A DNA stretch of 64,000 nt from Lutibacter oricola (GCF_900106565.1 NZ_FNNJ01000001.1:620001-684000), one strand, 5' to 3'. Positions 16,628 through 26,363 are shown, numbered from the stretch's first letter. Made by a program: numbers and translations. Notes: generated from the letters alone by a model not told the origin.

Positions 16628-18109
16628 ATGAGAAGTCTTAAAAGTGTAGGCGTAAAATTGTTATCAGTATTAATTTTACTGTTAATTTCAAACAAAATTT
16701 TTGCTCAAGAAAAACCTAATATTTTAGTAATATTGGCAGATGACTTAGGATATGCAGATTTAGGGTTTACGGGTTCAAAAGATATAAAAACACCTAATCT
16801 GGATCAATTAGCGAGTGAAGGTGTTATTATGAAAAATGGTTATGTAACACACCCTTATTGTGGACCATCGAGATCTGGGTTAATGACGGGGCGTTATCAA
16901 GCTCGTTTTGGTATGGAAATAAACCTAACCAATTCGCATTACGATATGTACAACGGTTTACCATTAACTGAACAGACTTTTGCTACTAGATTAAAAAAAT
17001 CGGGATATAAAACAGGAGTCATTGGAAAATGGCATTTAGGAGGGGCAAATCCGTTTCATCCAAATAATAGAGGTTTTGATTACTTCTATGGATTTTTATC
17101 AGGTGGACATACGTATTTTCCATCAAATGTAAAAACTCACATGCCTTTGATTATTCCAAAAAATAACAAACCACATTATGGTGCAAATGAAGGGAGTTTT
17201 TGGCCTTTAACTAGAAATAATCAAGCTGGAGAGTTTAAAGAATATTTAACTACAGCTTTGAGTAAAGATGCAGCTAAGTTTATTGAAGATTCAGAAAAAC
17301 CATTTTGTTTGTATTTAGCATATAATGCACCACATTTACCGTTAGAAGCACCAAAAGAAACTATTGAAAAATACAGTTTTATTAAAGATAAAAAAAGAAG
17401 AGTTTATTCAGCAATGGTTGATGAATTGGATCAAGGAGTTGGAATTGTTGTTGAAGCTCTAAAGAAATCTGGAAAGTTTGATAATACCTTAATTTTCTTC
17501 TTGTCTGATAACGGTGGGCCAAGAAAAGGAGGAGAAACCTTTGCTAATAATGGTAATTTTAAAGAAGGAAAAGGAAGTATGTACGAAGGTGGATGTCACG
17601 TACCATTTATTGTTCATTGGCCTAAAGGAAATTTAAAAACAGGTGAGTTTACTGGATTAGTTTCGGCATTAGATATCGCCGCAACTTCTGTAGCTTTAGG
17701 AAAAGGAGATACTTCAGGAAATGAATTAGAAGGTGTTAATTTAATTCCTTTTTTAACTGGAGAAAAGAAAGGTTCTCCACACAATGCTTTGTATTGGAGA
17801 ATGCAAGATGGCAAAGCTTGGGCTGTTAGAACTGAAGAATCTAAATTTTTGTTGTTAAATAAAAAAGAAGCCAAGCCAGAGTTATTCAATATGGAAAAAG
17901 ATCCTTTTGAATCAAAAAATATTGTCAATTCTGAAAAGAAAAGGAGAAAAGAAATGGCAAAACTATGGAATGAATGGAATCAAGGAAATAAAGCAAATAT
18001 CTATTTACAATCAGGTCAATATCAAAAGCAGCGTTTAAATTTTTATAAAGAATTGTATGAAAAACTAGAGGCAAAAGCTTCAAAAAAGAAACCTTTAGTT
18101 ATTGAGTAG
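16628..18109 (+). CDS. S1 formylglycine sulfatase
   Basis: A 493-aa sulfatase with signal peptide MRSLKSVGVKLLSVLILLLISNKIFAQ cut by a normal signal peptidase. C78-G-P-S-R82 then SGLMTGRYQARFG is the maturation signature; LADDLGYADLG, GKWHLGG, APHLPLEAPK and LSDNGGPRKGG are further family motifs. It starts 5 bp after the previous sulfatase and shares the extended signature CGPSRSG.(L/M)TGRYQ.RFG with it, so the two may be related by duplication. The C-terminus is lysine-rich (EKLEAKASKKK). Confidence 0.9.
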   Translation: MRSLKSVGVKLLSVLILLLISNKIFAQEKPNILVILADDLGYADLGFTGSKDIKTPNLDQLASEGVIMKNGYVTHPYCGPSRSGLMTGRYQARFGMEINLTNSHYDMYNGLPLTEQTFATRLKKSGYKTGVIGKWHLGGANPFHPNNRGFDYFYGFLSGGHTYFPSNVKTHMPLIIPKNNKPHYGANEGSFWPLTRNNQAGEFKEYLTTALSKDAAKFIEDSEKPFCLYLAYNAPHLPLEAPKETIEKYSFIKDKKRRVYSAMVDELDQGVGIVVEALKKSGKFDNTLIFFLSDNGGPRKGGETFANNGNFKEGKGSMYEGGCHVPFIVHWPKGNLKTGEFTGLVSALDIAATSVALGKGDTSGNELEGVNLIPFLTGEKKGSPHNALYWRMQDGKAWAVRTEESKFLLLNKKEAKPELFNMEKDPFESKNIVNSEKKRRKEMAKLWNEWNQGNKANIYLQSGQYQKQRLNFYKELYEKLEAKASKKKPLVIE

Positions 18110-18138
18110 TTTTTATTAGGAGTAAAGAGTAATTAATT

Positions 18139-19488
18139 ATGTTAAAAAAAAGTATTCTAATAGTATTTAGTATAGCGTTAATTTCTTGTAGTTCAAAAGT
18201 TGAAAAAGATAAAGTGGTCGATCCAGTGTTGTCATTTTTAAATTTGAATTTTGGTATGTTCATTCATTATAATATGGGAACATATCACGCCGAACAATGG
18301 GCAAAACCTAACCACGATCCAAAATCGTTTGCACCAACAAATTTAGATTGTAATCAATGGGCAAAAGCAGCGAAATCAGCTAAAATGAATTATGCTGTGT
18401 TTACTACAAAACACCACGATGGATTTTGTTTATGGGATACTAAAGTAACCGATTACGATATTGCAAGTAGTTTATACAACGGCGATATTGTAAAGGAATA
18501 TGTAGACGCTTTTAGAAAAGAAGATATAAAAATTGGTCTATATTTTTCTGTTTGGGATAGACAACATAAGATTGAAAATGGTAATATAAATCCGGATAAC
18601 ATTCAATTTACAAAGGATCAGTTAACAGAGCTTTTAACCAATTATGGCGAAGTAATTTGTATTGTTATAGATGGTTGGGGATCAAAATGGGGAAGAGGGC
18701 CAAATTTTGAAGAATTACCATTTAATGTATTGGCAGATCATATTCATTCAATCCAGCCAAATTGTTTGGTTATAAATCACAGTTGTAAAACCGATTTAAA
18801 TGTAACTCAATTAGTGCATTATGAAGCTACACACGGACAACATTGTCCGTTTGATAATACGTTGCCTTCGCAACAAGGCCCAACATTGCAATCTACTTGG
18901 TTTTGGGAAAAAGGTTATGAAAACCAAGAATTAAAATCTGTAGCTTCAGTTGTTAAAGAATTGAATTTTGCAAATTCACATTATTCGAATTATTTATTGA
19001 ATGCAGCGCCAAATGATAAAGGTTTAATGGATGAAAACGTGGTGAATCGATTAAAAGAAATAGGTGAAACTGTTAGCTTTCCAAAACCTTTAGTAGCGTT
19101 ACCGAAAATTGAAAAACCACATAAAAATGTAAAAGTAATAGCGTCTAGTTCTTCTTCAGAAGAGTTTAAGCCAGAAAATGTTATTGATTGTGATTTATTT
19201 ACTCGTTGGCAATTTGCTGAAGGAGATGAAAATCCTTGGATTGAATTAGATTTTGGAAAACCAGAAACTTTTAACCAAGTAATTTGTGGTGAGTTTAAAA
19301 AAGGTGTAGAGAAATTTAAAATTGAAGCTTTGATTCATGGAGATTGGAAATTGTTAGCTGAAGGAAATAGAATTACCAATAATTTTAATGCTTCATTTAA
19401 TGATGTAACCGCTCAAAAATATAGATTAACAGTATTGGAAAGTTCTCAATTACCTAGAATTGCTGAAATTACTTTTGTGAAATATTAA
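18139..19488 (+). CDS. GH29 alpha-L-fucosidase-like lipoprotein with C-terminal F5/8 type C domain
   Basis: A 449-aa lipoprotein (lipobox ALISC, C17). The GH29 barrel shows FGMFIHYNMGTYHAEQW, KHHDGFCLWDTKVTDYDI, and IKIGLYFSVWDRQH. The expected nucleophile is D178 in CIVIDGWG, where most family members have W-F-D-G. The last 110 residues or so form a discoidin/F5-8C-like sandwich (VKVIASSSSSEEFKPENVIDCDLFTRWQF, WIELDFGKPETFNQV). GH29 enzymes release alpha-L-fucose, and some act on L-galactose, a building block of porphyran. It is the last gene of block B. Confidence 0.86.
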   Translation: MLKKSILIVFSIALISCSSKVEKDKVVDPVLSFLNLNFGMFIHYNMGTYHAEQWAKPNHDPKSFAPTNLDCNQWAKAAKSAKMNYAVFTTKHHDGFCLWDTKVTDYDIASSLYNGDIVKEYVDAFRKEDIKIGLYFSVWDRQHKIENGNINPDNIQFTKDQLTELLTNYGEVICIVIDGWGSKWGRGPNFEELPFNVLADHIHSIQPNCLVINHSCKTDLNVTQLVHYEATHGQHCPFDNTLPSQQGPTLQSTWFWEKGYENQELKSVASVVKELNFANSHYSNYLLNAAPNDKGLMDENVVNRLKEIGETVSFPKPLVALPKIEKPHKNVKVIASSSSSEEFKPENVIDCDLFTRWQFAEGDENPWIELDFGKPETFNQVICGEFKKGVEKFKIEALIHGDWKLLAEGNRITNNFNASFNDVTAQKYRLTVLESSQLPRIAEITFVKY

Positions 19489-19832
19489 TGACTAATAAAA
19501 TAACTAAACATAATTTTAATAATGGCAGGCATGATAATTAAGTTTGGTTTGATGCTGGATTTAATAGAAATAAAAGTATGATTACTTCAATATTGAACAA
19601 ATTAGCTTAAAAAGAGGGGTTTTCCATCGATTTTATTTGCATCTGCTTGTTCATAAATAACAAGTGTAAAAATTGGTAGAAACTCATTAAGTATGGAAAT
19701 TTCAACTGCTAATTCTTGTAATATAAAAAAGTTGTAAATAACTATTGAAGAGTTTGTTAAAAAGGAAAGCTATGCAATAGGGCATTAAGCTTCTAAAAGA
19801 AATTGAAAGAGGTTATTTAAAGTAATTTTAGA
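19489..19832. other. 344-bp gap between convergent genes, no intact gene
   Basis: The region lies between the GH29 stop and the end of the minus-strand wHTH regulator. I see no intact gene, no RNA and no clear terminator hairpin. In one plus frame 19543-19607 reads WFDAGFNRNKSMITSILNK, and a shift to another frame near 19606 continues LKRGVFHRFYLHLLVHK. This looks like a decayed coding remnant, but the source is not recognised. Confidence 0.35.
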
Positions 19833-20990
19833 TTAAAAAGGTACTACCAATAAAGTTTCAAGACTTAGATTGGTCCTGTCTTTTCCATAAGCCTTATATA
19901 CTGCTGTAAAATGAGCTTTTCCTTTTAGGTGTTTTTTGTTGAAGACTTTTAGAGAGTCAGCGTTCGTAAAATATTCCATAGTAGCCATAACACCCATTCC
20001 GTGATCTGAGAAAAATATAAACTGTGAGGTGTTTTGAGGACCTGGAATTCTTGAAACAATTGCAATATCCGATTCTTGTCCTGATAAATTTAAATTAAGC
20101 TTTTTAGGTGGAGATTCTTTGGTTCCTGTAAATATTAACTCTTTATTTTCAATTTTAAAATATGGATTGGCGTTGTTGAAAATTGAAATAAATTTAGTTT
20201 CATTCCTTAAGGGGCCAACATACAAATTATTTCCTTTTTTTAGATCTATTATAGAGGTGTTTGAAGAATATCTAATAGAAAAATCATTATTGAATTTTGT
20301 AAACAGTTTGGCTAAATCGTGAGCAGATTGCGCTCCCATTTCTGTAATGTATGAGTAGGTTGCTGGTTTGGTTACATCCTTTAATTCAGGCTTTTTTTCA
20401 ACAAGTTTATAATAATCTTCTGTTTTGTTTATCGAGTAATCTCGTGTCCAACCGGTTGAGCCGGTTACTGTTTTTCCTAGAATTCCAAAAGCATCACCAA
20501 TTACTAGTGTTGTTGGTTTCTTATTGCTAAAGAAATCTTCCCATACTTTAGGAGGTGTTGGTTTTAAATTATTAATAAATATGAATAACCCTAAAAGAAA
20601 AATTATAGCATAGGGTAATAGATGTTTAGGCTTTAAATTTGATAGGAATTTTTTACTAGTATATTGTTTTTCAAATCTAACACTGTATTGACCTTTATCA
20701 ATGCATATTTTCCAGTCGTTATGTAGTCCAATAGAGGTATAATAAGTATCTAATTTTTTTCGAAGATTATAAATATTTACTCTAACTCGTGGGTTTGTTT
20801 TATCGAAGCTAGATTTACTTCCAAAGAATTCAAAATCGATAATGTCTTCTTTTAAAAAGCTACCTTCAATATTTGCTTTCACTAAATAACGTAGTAATGC
20901 CGAACTTTTAGGTGATTTTTGAAATACCTTACTTTGTATAATTTCTTCTGTAAGTGCTAATTTTTTTTCTTCTGAAATCATTAGTTTCAA
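19833..20990 (-). CDS. Membrane one-component regulator: wHTH - TM - extracytoplasmic domain (copy 1)
   Basis: A 385-aa protein. Residues about 5-110 form a winged-helix-like domain of the kind found at the N-terminus of TPR/adenylate-cyclase-type proteins (FQKSPKSSALLRYLVKANIEG, DPRVR-like NPRVRVNIYNLRKKLDTYY, ICIDKGQYSVRFE). One TM follows at about 125-142 (LLPYAIIFLLGLFIFI). About 240 extracytoplasmic residues of unknown family carry VIGDAFGILG, GSTGWTRDYSIN, FFSDHGMGVMATME and GKAHFTAVYKAYGKDRTN. It is a paralog of 40463-41623. A triple 12-bp repeat lies directly upstream. It probably senses a periplasmic sugar signal and controls block C, itself, or both. Confidence 0.75.
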   Translation of the reverse strand: MKLMISEEKKLALTEEIIQSKVFQKSPKSSALLRYLVKANIEGSFLKEDIIDFEFFGSKSSFDKTNPRVRVNIYNLRKKLDTYYTSIGLHNDWKICIDKGQYSVRFEKQYTSKKFLSNLKPKHLLPYAIIFLLGLFIFINNLKPTPPKVWEDFFSNKKPTTLVIGDAFGILGKTVTGSTGWTRDYSINKTEDYYKLVEKKPELKDVTKPATYSYITEMGAQSAHDLAKLFTKFNNDFSIRYSSNTSIIDLKKGNNLYVGPLRNETKFISIFNNANPYFKIENKELIFTGTKESPPKKLNLNLSGQESDIAIVSRIPGPQNTSQFIFFSDHGMGVMATMEYFTNADSLKVFNKKHLKGKAHFTAVYKAYGKDRTNLSLETLLVVPF

Positions 20991-20999
20991 GTGTTTTTA

Positions 21000-21035
21000 A
21001 CCGTTACAAGTACCGTTAAATTTAGGTTAAATATA
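21000..21035. promoter_or_regulatory. Triple 12-bp repeat operator between wHTH regulator 1 and block C
   Basis: ACCGTTACAAGT (21000), ACCGTTAAATTT (21012) and AGGTTAAATATA (21024) form three heptamer units with an exact 12-bp period. The same arrangement is found upstream of the paralogous regulator (41666-41701). It is 10 bp from the regulator start and about 100 bp from the DUF1080 start on the other strand, so it could serve both. Confidence 0.65.
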
Positions 21036-21137
21036 GTTATTTTAATTCATTGTAGTAATTTGTGCTAGCATTATAAAAAAATAATAGATTTATAATGTTG
21101 TAAAAGTAAAACCTAATAGAATTAATTAAAATATATA

Positions 21138-22502
21138 ATGAAAAACTTAATCACTTTAGTAATTACATTAACAATAATATTTAGTGTAAATGCTCAAAAA
21201 ACACAAGATCTTTTTAACGGAAAAAATTTAAAAGGGTGGAAAGCCTTAAATGGTTTTGCAAAATTCGAAGTTGAAGATAATGCAATTGTTGGAATCTCTA
21301 CAAAAGGATCGCCAAGTACATATTTATCAACTAAAAAGGAATTCACCAATTTTATTTTGGAATACGAAATTAAAATTGATGAAACATTAAATGGAGGGGT
21401 TCAAATTCGAAGTCATCACGATCCTTCTAAAGGGGATAATTCTGTGTATGGACCACAAGTAGAAGCAGAAACTTCTCCAAGAGGTTGGAATGGTGGAATC
21501 TTCGATCAAAGTAGACTTAATTGGAGATATACTGTTGAATACAATCCCGAAGTTAAAACTGCTTGGAATAATGGAGTGTGGAATAGTGTAAAAGTTATAG
21601 CAACTGGAAATAGAATTTCAACTTGGATAAACGGTGTAAATATCGCTAACCTTATTGAAGAAAAAGTAGAAACTGGATTTATAGCATTGCAGGTTCACGC
21701 AGCAGGTGGAGCCAAAATTGGTAAAAAAACCAGATGGAGAAATATTAAACTTACTGAAATTTCAGATAATTATAAGTTTGAAACTACTGCTCCTGTTATG
21801 AGTTATTTAAAGAATGAACTTACCCAAGAAGAAAAGAATAATGGATGGAAAATGCTTTGGGATGGAAAAACTACTAATGGTTGGAGAGGTGCTAAACAAA
21901 ATGGTTTTCCTAAGAAAGGTTGGAGTATAAAAGATGGTGTTCTTTCAGTACATGCTTCTGGTGGTGGAGAATCTGAACACGGAGGAGATATTGTTACTAT
22001 AAAATCATATAAGAATTTTATATTAGAATTAGACTTTAAGTTTACTGAAGGAGCTAATAGTGGTATCAAATATTTTGTTGATACTAATTTAAATAAAGGT
22101 AAAGGTTCTGCAATTGGTTGTGAGTATCAAATATTAGACGATAAAAAACATCCTGATGCTAAAAAAGGAGTGGATGGAAACCGAACTTTATCATCATTAT
22201 ACGATTTAATTCGAGGAAATGCTCAAGAGTATATACCTTCACTTTACACCAAGAAATATGTAAATAAAACGGGTTGGAACAGAGCTAGAATTGTAGTGGA
22301 TGGTAATAAAGTCCAACACTTTTTAAATGGTTGCAAAACTGTTGAATATGTTAGAGGAACTCAGCAATGGAGAGCCTTAGTTAAATATAGTAAATATAAA
22401 AATTGGCCTAACTTTGGTGAAGCTAAAGAAGGTCTTATTTTATTACAGGATCACGGAGATGAGGTTCATTTTAAAAATATAAAAATAAAAGAATTGAATT
22501 AA
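21138..22502 (+). CDS. Double DUF1080 (3-keto-disaccharide hydrolase-like) secreted protein
   Basis: A 454-aa protein with a signal peptide ending FSVNAQ and two DUF1080 (PF06439) concanavalin-like domains: about 22-205 (DLFNGKNLKGWKAL, GGVQIRSHHDPS, YGPQVEAE, WRNIKLTEI) and 235-454 (MLWDGKTTNGWRGA, GANSGIKYFVDT, IGCEYQILDD, VHFKNIKIKEL). Single-domain relatives hydrolyse 3-keto-glycosides made by Gfo/Idh-type oxidases. No such oxidase lies nearby, so here the domains may act as glycan-binding modules or conventional hydrolases. It is the first gene of block C. Confidence 0.8.
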   Translation: MKNLITLVITLTIIFSVNAQKTQDLFNGKNLKGWKALNGFAKFEVEDNAIVGISTKGSPSTYLSTKKEFTNFILEYEIKIDETLNGGVQIRSHHDPSKGDNSVYGPQVEAETSPRGWNGGIFDQSRLNWRYTVEYNPEVKTAWNNGVWNSVKVIATGNRISTWINGVNIANLIEEKVETGFIALQVHAAGGAKIGKKTRWRNIKLTEISDNYKFETTAPVMSYLKNELTQEEKNNGWKMLWDGKTTNGWRGAKQNGFPKKGWSIKDGVLSVHASGGGESEHGGDIVTIKSYKNFILELDFKFTEGANSGIKYFVDTNLNKGKGSAIGCEYQILDDKKHPDAKKGVDGNRTLSSLYDLIRGNAQEYIPSLYTKKYVNKTGWNRARIVVDGNKVQHFLNGCKTVEYVRGTQQWRALVKYSKYKNWPNFGEAKEGLILLQDHGDEVHFKNIKIKELN

Positions 22503-22514
22503 CCTGTTGTTATT

Positions 22515-24932
22515 ATGAAATCTAAATTTTTTAAAATCATTTTTAGCATATCACTTGTGCTTTTAGTTATTGGCTGTGAAAATTCAATTCAAAAACCTTC
22601 AAAAAGTGAAGTAAAAGCAATTACTAAAAAAGTGGCCGATTGGCAAATAAAAACTTTCGAAGATCAGGGTAAATATAGAGCATTGCCGTTACCTGAAAAT
22701 CAAAAAAAGTGGCATCACAGAAATAGGTACCACGATGCAGAGTGGATGGGAGCAGCATTGTACGCTGGAATGTATGAATTTTCTACTATTACTGCAGATC
22801 CAACCTATAGCAAATGGTTGTATGGAATTGGGCAAAAAAACAATTGGAAATTATATAAAAGAATGCATCATGCCGATGATCACGCTGTTGGGCAAATGTA
22901 CTTGAATATGCAAAAGATGTTTGGAAATCATCGGTTGATAAAACCGTTGCGTAACCAGTTCGATTCAATTTTAAATAGCGATGAAAGAGATAAATGGCAC
23001 TGGCATTGGGCAGATGCCTTGTTTATGGCTCCTCCAGTTTGGGCAAGATTAGCTAAAACTACCAAACAACAAAAATATTTGGAGTATATGGATGAGCAGT
23101 ATCATAAAACGTATGATGCTTTATGGGATAAGGAGGAACATTTATTTTATAGAGATAAGAAATATTTAGATCAAAAAGAAGAGAATGGTAAAGGTATATT
23201 TTGGTCGCGTGGAAATGGATGGGTTTTTGGTGGTTTAGCCCTAATGATACCAGATTTCCCTAACGATTGGGATGGTAAACAGTTTTATGTTGAAACATTT
23301 CAACAAATGGCAGAAACGTTGAAAAATACACAACGAAAAGATGGAACTTGGTCTTCGGGAATATTAGGTGGTGAAAAAGCATATCCAACAAAAGAAATTA
23401 GTGGTTCTGCATTTTTTGTGTTTGGATTGGCTTGGGGAATTAATAACGGAATATTGAATGCTGAAGTTTATGAACCAACTTTAATTAAAGGTTGGAAAGC
23501 TTTAACAGAATGTGTTACCGAAGATGGTTTGGTTGGCTATATACAACCTGTTGGAGCTGCTCCTGGAAATAGCTTTCCAAATTATACAGAATTGTATGGT
23601 GTGGGTGCTTTTTTAGCTGCTGGAGCAGAAATGTATAAATATGTTGAGAAAATTGAGGACGCAAATTCAACCAAAAAAGAAGTTAGCGAATTTACTACTT
23701 TTATGAATGATGGTGGTTGGTGTTGGTATCAAGATCCACGCGCTATTATAAATAATGGAAAGTTGGTTATTGGAGGTTTAAGTGGCCAAAGTGGAGATGT
23801 AAAAGTGAGCGTGTACGATTTAGAAACAAATACAAATAAAGGTACAGTTGTTTTAGATAAAAACTTTCAAGCTGATGATCACGATGTGCCAGCTTTGTAT
23901 GCTAGACCTGATGGAAGTATTCTTTCTGTTTGGGCAAAACATGGTAACGAAAAAATTCATCATTACAATATTTCATCACCTTCAAACTATTTAGAATGGA
24001 ATAATAAAAGTGAATTTAAATACGATTATAACGATAATAGAGGTGTAACTTATATGAATCTGTATTATTTAGAAAATGAAAATAATCTGTATAATTTTTA
24101 TAGAGATGGAGAAACTTATAATCCAAGCTTTATAACATCAAAAGATCACGGAACTACTTGGGGAAACAGAACTCATTTTATTGCTGATGATGTTGAAGGT
24201 CGTCAGCGTCCGTATGCTCGATATTTTCAAAAAGATAACAATACTGTGGGAGTTTCATTTACAGATGGTCATCCACGTCAATACGGAAATAGTTTGTATT
24301 ATGCTGAATATAGAAACGGTGCATTTTACAATGTTGATGGTTCAAAAATTAAAGATTTAAAAGAACCTTTAAGAACTCCTGAAGCTGAAAAAATTTATAT
24401 AGGTAGCGAAACTAAAGTAAAGCCAAAAGGTTTTGAAAGTGTACCAAATAGTGCTTGGACGTGTGCTATGGGAAAAGATTCAGAAAACAATCCGCATATT
24501 GGTTATTCGCTATATTTGAGTAATAATGATCACCGTTATAGAATTGCCGCTTGGGATGGAAAAAAATGGATTGATAAAGAAATTGCATATGCAGGAACGT
24601 GTTTGTACACTATGGAAAGTAGTTACACTGGTTTAATGGCTTTTGACCCTGAAGATCCAACTCAGGTTTATATTTCAACAGATGTAAATCCTTCAACAGG
24701 TGAAAAAATGAATAATATTCACGAGATTTATAGCGCGAAAATTGGATTAAATGACGATATTTCAACTATAAAATGGAAAGCAATTACTTCAAATTCTGAA
24801 TATAGAAATATCCGCCCAATTGTTGTAGCAGGTGAAGGGCATAAAGCCTTGATTTGGTTAAACGGACCTTGGAATTCTTTTGTGAATTACAAAGCAGATG
24901 TAAAAGGAATAATACTTTCTTCAAAAAAATAA
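22515..24932 (+). CDS. Fusion lipoprotein: GH105 unsaturated uronyl hydrolase + BNR_4-type beta-propeller
   Basis: An 805-aa lipoprotein (lipobox VIGC, C21). Residues about 30-375 are GH105: RYHDAEWMGAALYAGM, HHAD121-D-HAVGQMYL, HWHWAD167-ALFMAPPVWARLA, FWSRGNGWVFGGLA. Residues about 395-805 match the BNR_4 seven-bladed propeller (NDGGWCWYQDPRAI, ADDHDVPALYARPDGSILSVWAKHG, YARYFQKDNNTVGVSFTDGHPRQ, CAMGKDSENNPHIGYSLYLS). That fold is used by some ulvan lyases and by GH145/PL42 enzymes acting next to glucuronate. Joining the two on one chain would let the propeller release an unsaturated or terminal uronide that GH105 then removes. The exact chemistry is inferred. Confidence 0.82.
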   Translation: MKSKFFKIIFSISLVLLVIGCENSIQKPSKSEVKAITKKVADWQIKTFEDQGKYRALPLPENQKKWHHRNRYHDAEWMGAALYAGMYEFSTITADPTYSKWLYGIGQKNNWKLYKRMHHADDHAVGQMYLNMQKMFGNHRLIKPLRNQFDSILNSDERDKWHWHWADALFMAPPVWARLAKTTKQQKYLEYMDEQYHKTYDALWDKEEHLFYRDKKYLDQKEENGKGIFWSRGNGWVFGGLALMIPDFPNDWDGKQFYVETFQQMAETLKNTQRKDGTWSSGILGGEKAYPTKEISGSAFFVFGLAWGINNGILNAEVYEPTLIKGWKALTECVTEDGLVGYIQPVGAAPGNSFPNYTELYGVGAFLAAGAEMYKYVEKIEDANSTKKEVSEFTTFMNDGGWCWYQDPRAIINNGKLVIGGLSGQSGDVKVSVYDLETNTNKGTVVLDKNFQADDHDVPALYARPDGSILSVWAKHGNEKIHHYNISSPSNYLEWNNKSEFKYDYNDNRGVTYMNLYYLENENNLYNFYRDGETYNPSFITSKDHGTTWGNRTHFIADDVEGRQRPYARYFQKDNNTVGVSFTDGHPRQYGNSLYYAEYRNGAFYNVDGSKIKDLKEPLRTPEAEKIYIGSETKVKPKGFESVPNSAWTCAMGKDSENNPHIGYSLYLSNNDHRYRIAAWDGKKWIDKEIAYAGTCLYTMESSYTGLMAFDPEDPTQVYISTDVNPSTGEKMNNIHEIYSAKIGLNDDISTIKWKAITSNSEYRNIRPIVVAGEGHKALIWLNGPWNSFVNYKADVKGIILSSKK

Positions 24933-24935
24933 AAA

Positions 24936-26363
24936 ATGAAACAAATTAGAATAGTATTTATTGTTTTAATAAGTGTATTTACAGGTTCATTGATAGCTCA
25001 ATCTAAAAAGCAAAAAAATATTCTTCTAATTTGTATTGATGATTTACGTCCAGAATTGGCTTCATTTGGAGCGTCGTATATAAAGTCGCCCAATATTGAT
25101 AAATTGGCAAGTGAAGGTAGAGCGTTTCATAATCATTATGTGAATTCGCCTACTTGTGGAGCCTCAAGGTTTACAATGCTAACAGGAATGTATGGAACCT
25201 CCAAAAACGATGCGCTTTTTTTAAGAGCAAAAACAATGGCTAAAAAACCGGCTGAAGTGAATCCTAGTATGCCAGAGTGGTTTCGGAATAATGGATATAC
25301 AACTGTTTCTGTAGGGAAAGTTTCGCACCATCCAGGAGGAAGAGGCGGTAAGAATTGGGATGAACCTAACGTTATTGAAATGCCAAATGCTTGGGATAAA
25401 CATTTAATGCCAGTTGCAGAATGGGAACACCCAAGAGGTGGAATGCACGGATTGGCACATGGCGAAATTAGAGTAAAAGCCAATGAAATGGATCTTTTTC
25501 AGTCTGTTGAAGGTGAAGATACTATTTACCCTGATGGACATATTACAAATGAGGCTTTAAATCAGATAGATGATTTAACTCACAACTCCGAAAAACCTTT
25601 CTTTTTAGCTGTAGGAATTATCAGGCCTCATTTACCGTTTGGAGCACCAAAAAAGTATTTAGATTTATATAAAGGTGTTGAGATACCTGCAATTCCAAGT
25701 CCTGAAAAGCCAAAAGGGAAAACAACTTGGCACGGTTCAGGAGAATTTATGAAATACAATCGTTGGGGTAAAAACCCAAATGAAGATACTGTGTTTGCCG
25801 AGGAAGTTAGAAGGCATTATGCGGCCTGTGTAAGTTATGCCGATGCGCAGGTTGGTAAAATTATTTCAAAATTAAAAGAAACTGGAGCGGCTGAAAATAC
25901 AATTGTTGTTTTGTGGGGAGATCACGGTTGGAATTTAGGTGATCACGCAATTTGGGGTAAACATAATTTATTTGAAGAAGGTGTGCATTCGCCATTAATT
26001 ATTTCTTATCCAAATTTGAAAAAGAAAGGGAAAAGTACCAATGCCATAGTTGAAACAGTTGATATATTTCCAACATTATGTGATTTAACCGGATTAGAAA
26101 TTCCAGTATTTATTAATGGGAAATCTTTAAAACCGCAATTAAAAAAGTATAATAAAACAGGACATACTGCTTTTTCTTATAGAAATGGAGTGCATACAAT
26201 TAGAACTGACAAATACCGATTTACAGTGCATAAGAATGGTGAAATGGAATTATATAACCATAAAACGGATCCTTATGAAACTAAAAATATAGCATCAGAA
26301 AATTCTGCTGTAACTAAAAAATTAATGGTGTTACTTTCTAAAAAAATAAATTCGGTAAAATAG
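24936..26363 (+). CDS. S1 sulfatase, iduronate-2-sulfatase-like, with a CxAxR signature
   Basis: A 475-aa exported sulfatase (signal ending GSLIAQ), with only 3 bp between the fusion gene's stop and its start. The maturation site reads C74-G-A-S-R78, with alanine where the canonical motif has proline; CxAxR is known to be accepted by some maturases. Other motifs are [62 protein letters not shown] and [15 protein letters not shown], which resemble iduronate/choline-sulfatase-type members. It probably desulfates the uronide-containing oligosaccharide with the preceding fusion protein. Confidence 0.87.
   Translation: MKQIRIVFIVLISVFTGSLIAQSKKQKNILLICIDDLRPELASFGASYIKSPNIDKLASEGRAFHNHYVNSPTCGASRFTMLTGMYGTSKNDALFLRAKTMAKKPAEVNPSMPEWFRNNGYTTVSVGKVSHHPGGRGGKNWDEPNVIEMPNAWDKHLMPVAEWEHPRGGMHGLAHGEIRVKANEMDLFQSVEGEDTIYPDGHITNEALNQIDDLTHNSEKPFFLAVGIIRPHLPFGAPKKYLDLYKGVEIPAIPSPEKPKGKTTWHGSGEFMKYNRWGKNPNEDTVFAEEVRRHYAACVSYADAQVGKIISKLKETGAAENTIVVLWGDHGWNLGDHAIWGKHNLFEEGVHSPLIISYPNLKKKGKSTNAIVETVDIFPTLCDLTGLEIPVFINGKSLKPQLKKYNKTGHTAFSYRNGVHTIRTDKYRFTVHKNGEMELYNHKTDPYETKNIASENSAVTKKLMVLLSKKINSVK

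Noticed and set aside
25136-25483. Antisense open frame of 115 codons inside the CGASR sulfatase
   Set aside because: The sense frame has intact sulfatase motifs across the same stretch; the antisense product is Pro/Ser/Cys-rich with no start context.
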